Notes under the pieces: generated by a model
What the model was told of the DNA's origin: nothing
The model's database searches: none
The model's input: only the letters and a program-made list of their open reading frames with translations
In this document: one piece after another, positions 58,671 through 60,000 of the stretch
Layout: each line of letters opens with the position of its first letter
How positions within the stretch are numbered: position 1 is the first letter of the stretch
Origin: Strigamia acuminata
Lineage: Eukaryota > Arthropoda > Chilopoda > Geophilomorpha > Linotaeniidae
Length of the DNA: 60,000 bases
NCBI GenBank assembly: GCA_949358305.1
Contig: OX442314.1
Location: 56,989,369 to 57,049,368 of the forward strand
Reading direction: 5' to 3'
Position numbers and translations under genes: made by a program

Positions 58671-59381
58671 ATTGTGCATCAAGTCGAGCTTGCTTGTGAG
58701 CAGATGTGGTTTGTGCTTGTTCTTGTAATCTGTAATTTGCATCAAGTCGAGCTTGCTTGTGAGCAGATGCGTTTTGTGCTTGTTCTTGTAATCTGTAATT
58801 TGCATCAAGTCGAGCTTGCTTGTGAGCAGATGTGTTTTGTGCTTGTTCTTGTAATCTGTAATTTGCATCAAGTCGAGCTTGCTTGTGAGCAGATGTGGTT
58901 TGTGCTTGTTCTTGTAATCTGTAATTTGCATCAAGTCGAGCTTGCTTGTGAGCAGATGTGTTTTGTGCTTGTTCTTGTAATCTGTAATTTGCATCAAGTC
59001 GAGCTTGCTTGTGAGCAGATGTGTTTTGTGCTTGTTCTTGTAATCTGTAATTTGCATCAAGTCGAGCTTGCTTGTGAGCAGATGTGTTTTGTGCTTGTTC
59101 TTGTAATCTGTAATTTGCATCAAGTCGAGCTTGCTTGTGAGCAGATGCGTTTTGTGCTTGTTCTTGTAATCTGTAATTTGCATCAAGTCGAGCTTGCTTG
59201 TGAGCAGATGTGTTTTGTGCTTGTTCTTGTAATCTGTAATTTGCATCAAGTCGAGCTTGCTTTTGAGAAGATGTGTTTTGTGCTTGTTCTTGTAATCTGT
59301 AATTTGCATCAAGTCGAGCTTGCTTGTGAGCAGATGTGGTTTGTGCTTGTCATTGTGCACGAATAAATTGTCATTGTGCAC
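58533..59381 (-). CDS. ORF of 21-residue repeats joined to an OTU start
   Basis: 282 codons. The start MHNDNLFVHNDKHKPHLL is followed by eleven units of the pattern HLLTSKLDLMQITDYKNKHK and then the OTU motif. Period 63 is divisible by three, so the array stays open on this strand (and, by chance of composition, on the other). Changes between units are few (T to K, T to P), implying recent expansion. Whether it is translated is unknown. Confidence 0.45.
   Translation of the reverse strand: MHNDNLFVHNDKHKPHLLTSKLDLMQITDYKNKHKTHLLKSKLDLMQITDYKNKHKTHLLTSKLDLMQITDYKNKHKTHLLTSKLDLMQITDYKNKHKTHLLTSKLDLMQITDYKNKHKTHLLTSKLDLMQITDYKNKHKTHLLTSKLDLMQITDYKNKHKPHLLTSKLDLMQITDYKNKHKTHLLTSKLDLMQITDYKNKHKTHLLTSKLDLMQITDYKNKHKPHLLTSKLDLMHNYNLIDVPGDGDCFYHALNYCDRGECSSTLVLNLRTRIANYVRENK
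58677..59354. repeat. Minisatellite, 63 bp x about 11
   Basis: Units start CATCAAGTCGAGCTTGCTTG at 58677, 58740, 58803 and so on to 59307. Variants are GTGGTT (units 1, 4, 11), GCGTTT (2, 8) and GTGTTT (others); unit 10 has TTTTGAGAAG. Confidence 0.97.
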
Positions 59382-59475
59382 GAATAAATTGAAAATTGTG
59401 CACGAATAATTTGTAAATTGTGCACGAATAATTTGTCATTGTGCACGAATAAATTGTCATTGTGAATAAATAAAT
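59355..59475. repeat. Short tandem repeat ATTGTGCACGAATAAATTGTC
   Basis: About six imperfect units of 19-21 bp built on TTGTGCACGAATAA. It adjoins the 63-bp array and continues the same minus-strand ORF. Confidence 0.8.
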
Positions 59476-59755
59476 TCAGCAACAATAAATTGTATATGAA
59501 TAAATTGTAGTGTGATTTGTGCGGGAATTTTGTTTGACCACACAATTTCAATTAATTACAGAAATTACTAGAAAATAGCTCGTGATTTTTGTTAGAATTG
59601 CATGAATTAGGTTGCATCACTATTGGATTTTGGATCTAATTTTAGTAATTCGTATCAAATATTTGTGTACAAATGAATAATATTGCGAAAATTTAGGTAA
59701 AATTGTGAAGTAATGCTTTTATTTCTTTCGATGTTGAAAACCCAGCTGAATGATA
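59476..59755. other. No recognisable gene
   Basis: A/T-rich; nothing identified. Confidence 0.3.
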
Positions 59756-60000
59756 TTATTGTCGGTGATGTTCAAAAATGAGTATTTCCATTTTTCGTGC
59801 CACACTCAATATTGACAGACCTAGCGATAAACTTAAAATATTTCCGATGTCGCAAATGAACGAGATAATGTCATATTCAAGCCGATCAATAAAAATTTGA
59901 ATTTTGTTTGTTTCGAAATAATGGGCTATCATAGTGGTCAGAAGACTTTTGTGACTTAGCTGTAGTGCCAAGCTAGAATACTTAGATTCTTTGCAGGGAA
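59756..60000 (-). CDS. DEG/ENaC (pickpocket-like) channel C-terminal exon, partial
   Basis: The frame is open to the window edge. It reads a Cys-Lys-Glu-Ser-Lys-Tyr segment (compare the C-x-x-x-x-Y motif before the last strand), ETNKIQIFIDRLEYDIISFI, then CDIGNILSLSLGLSILSVAR and KMEILIF. The G-L-x-L-G-x-S-I-LS pattern is the second transmembrane helix and pore (G-x-S) of DEG/ENaC sodium channels; here SLSLGLSILS keeps the LGLS core. Pickpocket channels act in mechano- and chemosensation. It ends soon after TM2 at a stop, plausible for a last exon. Whether the gene is intact lies outside the window. Confidence 0.6.
   Translation of the reverse strand, partial: PCKESKYSSLALQLSHKSLLTTMIAHYFETNKIQIFIDRLEYDIISFICDIGNILSLSLGLSILSVARKMEILIFEHHRQ

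Noticed and set aside
58677-59354. Regular repeat that could suggest a CRISPR array
   Set aside because: Units are contiguous with no unique spacers, and the context is eukaryotic; it is a coding-frame minisatellite.
58674-59366. Plus-strand 230-codon repetitive ORF
   Set aside because: Open only because the 63-bp unit lacks stops in this frame; the minus strand leads into a real OTU motif.

Overview
The window is eukaryotic and almost wholly transposon-derived. Short GT-AG introns of about 55-75 bp, BEL/Pao and gypsy LTR retrotransposons, Tc1 and Tigger/pogo DNA transposons, a LINE, Helitron, MULE and OTU fragments, PHD-finger and C2H2 fragments and a DEG/ENaC channel tail together point to an invertebrate. 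An arthropod with compact introns, such as a branchiopod crustacean (Daphnia-like), fits well, but that placement is inference. No intact, clearly essential host gene is present.

Assembly. A run of 200 N at 18892-19091 joins two contigs. The last 12,309 bp before the gap (6583-18891) recur after it (19092-31400) at a constant offset of 12,509 with no difference that I noticed. The simplest reading is a failed contig overlap, so the two blocks are probably one locus. Features in the second block are listed briefly and cross-referenced.

Layout. 1-5975: a hairpin-rich putative promoter, an unclassified 1.2 kb repeat, and decayed gag/protease, MULE and Helitron fragments. 5977-7425: copy A of a dispersed repeat. 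7440-9735: exons of an unrecognised minus-strand gene split by a 1,063 bp solo LTR (target duplication CGGT). 9947-11621: a Tc1 element with an intact transposase. 12.0-15.8 kb: small minus-strand multi-exon gene remnants, including a spliced piece of retrotransposon pol and three tandem in-phase mini-exons. 16.3-17.4 kb (continued at 35.07-35.86 kb): repeat copy B, interrupted by a 5.15 kb BEL/Pao element that is complete only in the second contig (29916-35066). 35.9-42.3 kb: zinc-finger, PHD-finger and unrecognised gene remnants, a second copy of the 1.2 kb repeat, and an inverted pair of a cysteine-rich gene. 42.2-44.6 kb: repeat copy C, interrupted by a Tigger-like element. 44.6-53.0 kb: a small two-exon gene whose intron holds a LINE ORF1, itself split by a 6.6 kb gypsy element. 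53.1-60 kb: a MITE, Helitron Rep, BEL gag, a 1,393 bp solo LTR, a BEL integrase fragment, an OTU-protease ORF carrying a 63-bp minisatellite, and a DEG/ENaC channel tail at the edge.

How the parts relate. Both LTR elements are internally deleted: BEL lacks the RT core and the integrase C-terminus, and gypsy lacks most of RT plus RNase H and integrase. Yet their LTR pairs are identical or nearly so, which suggests recent movement by enzymes supplied from elsewhere. The most unusual signal is in the gypsy-type LTRs. They carry tandem arrays of hairpins whose stems differ and covary while a GGAGTAAACTC-like loop is conserved. All share the terminus GGTCACCACA and a GTCTAGGG motif complementary to the tRNA-Pro D arm.
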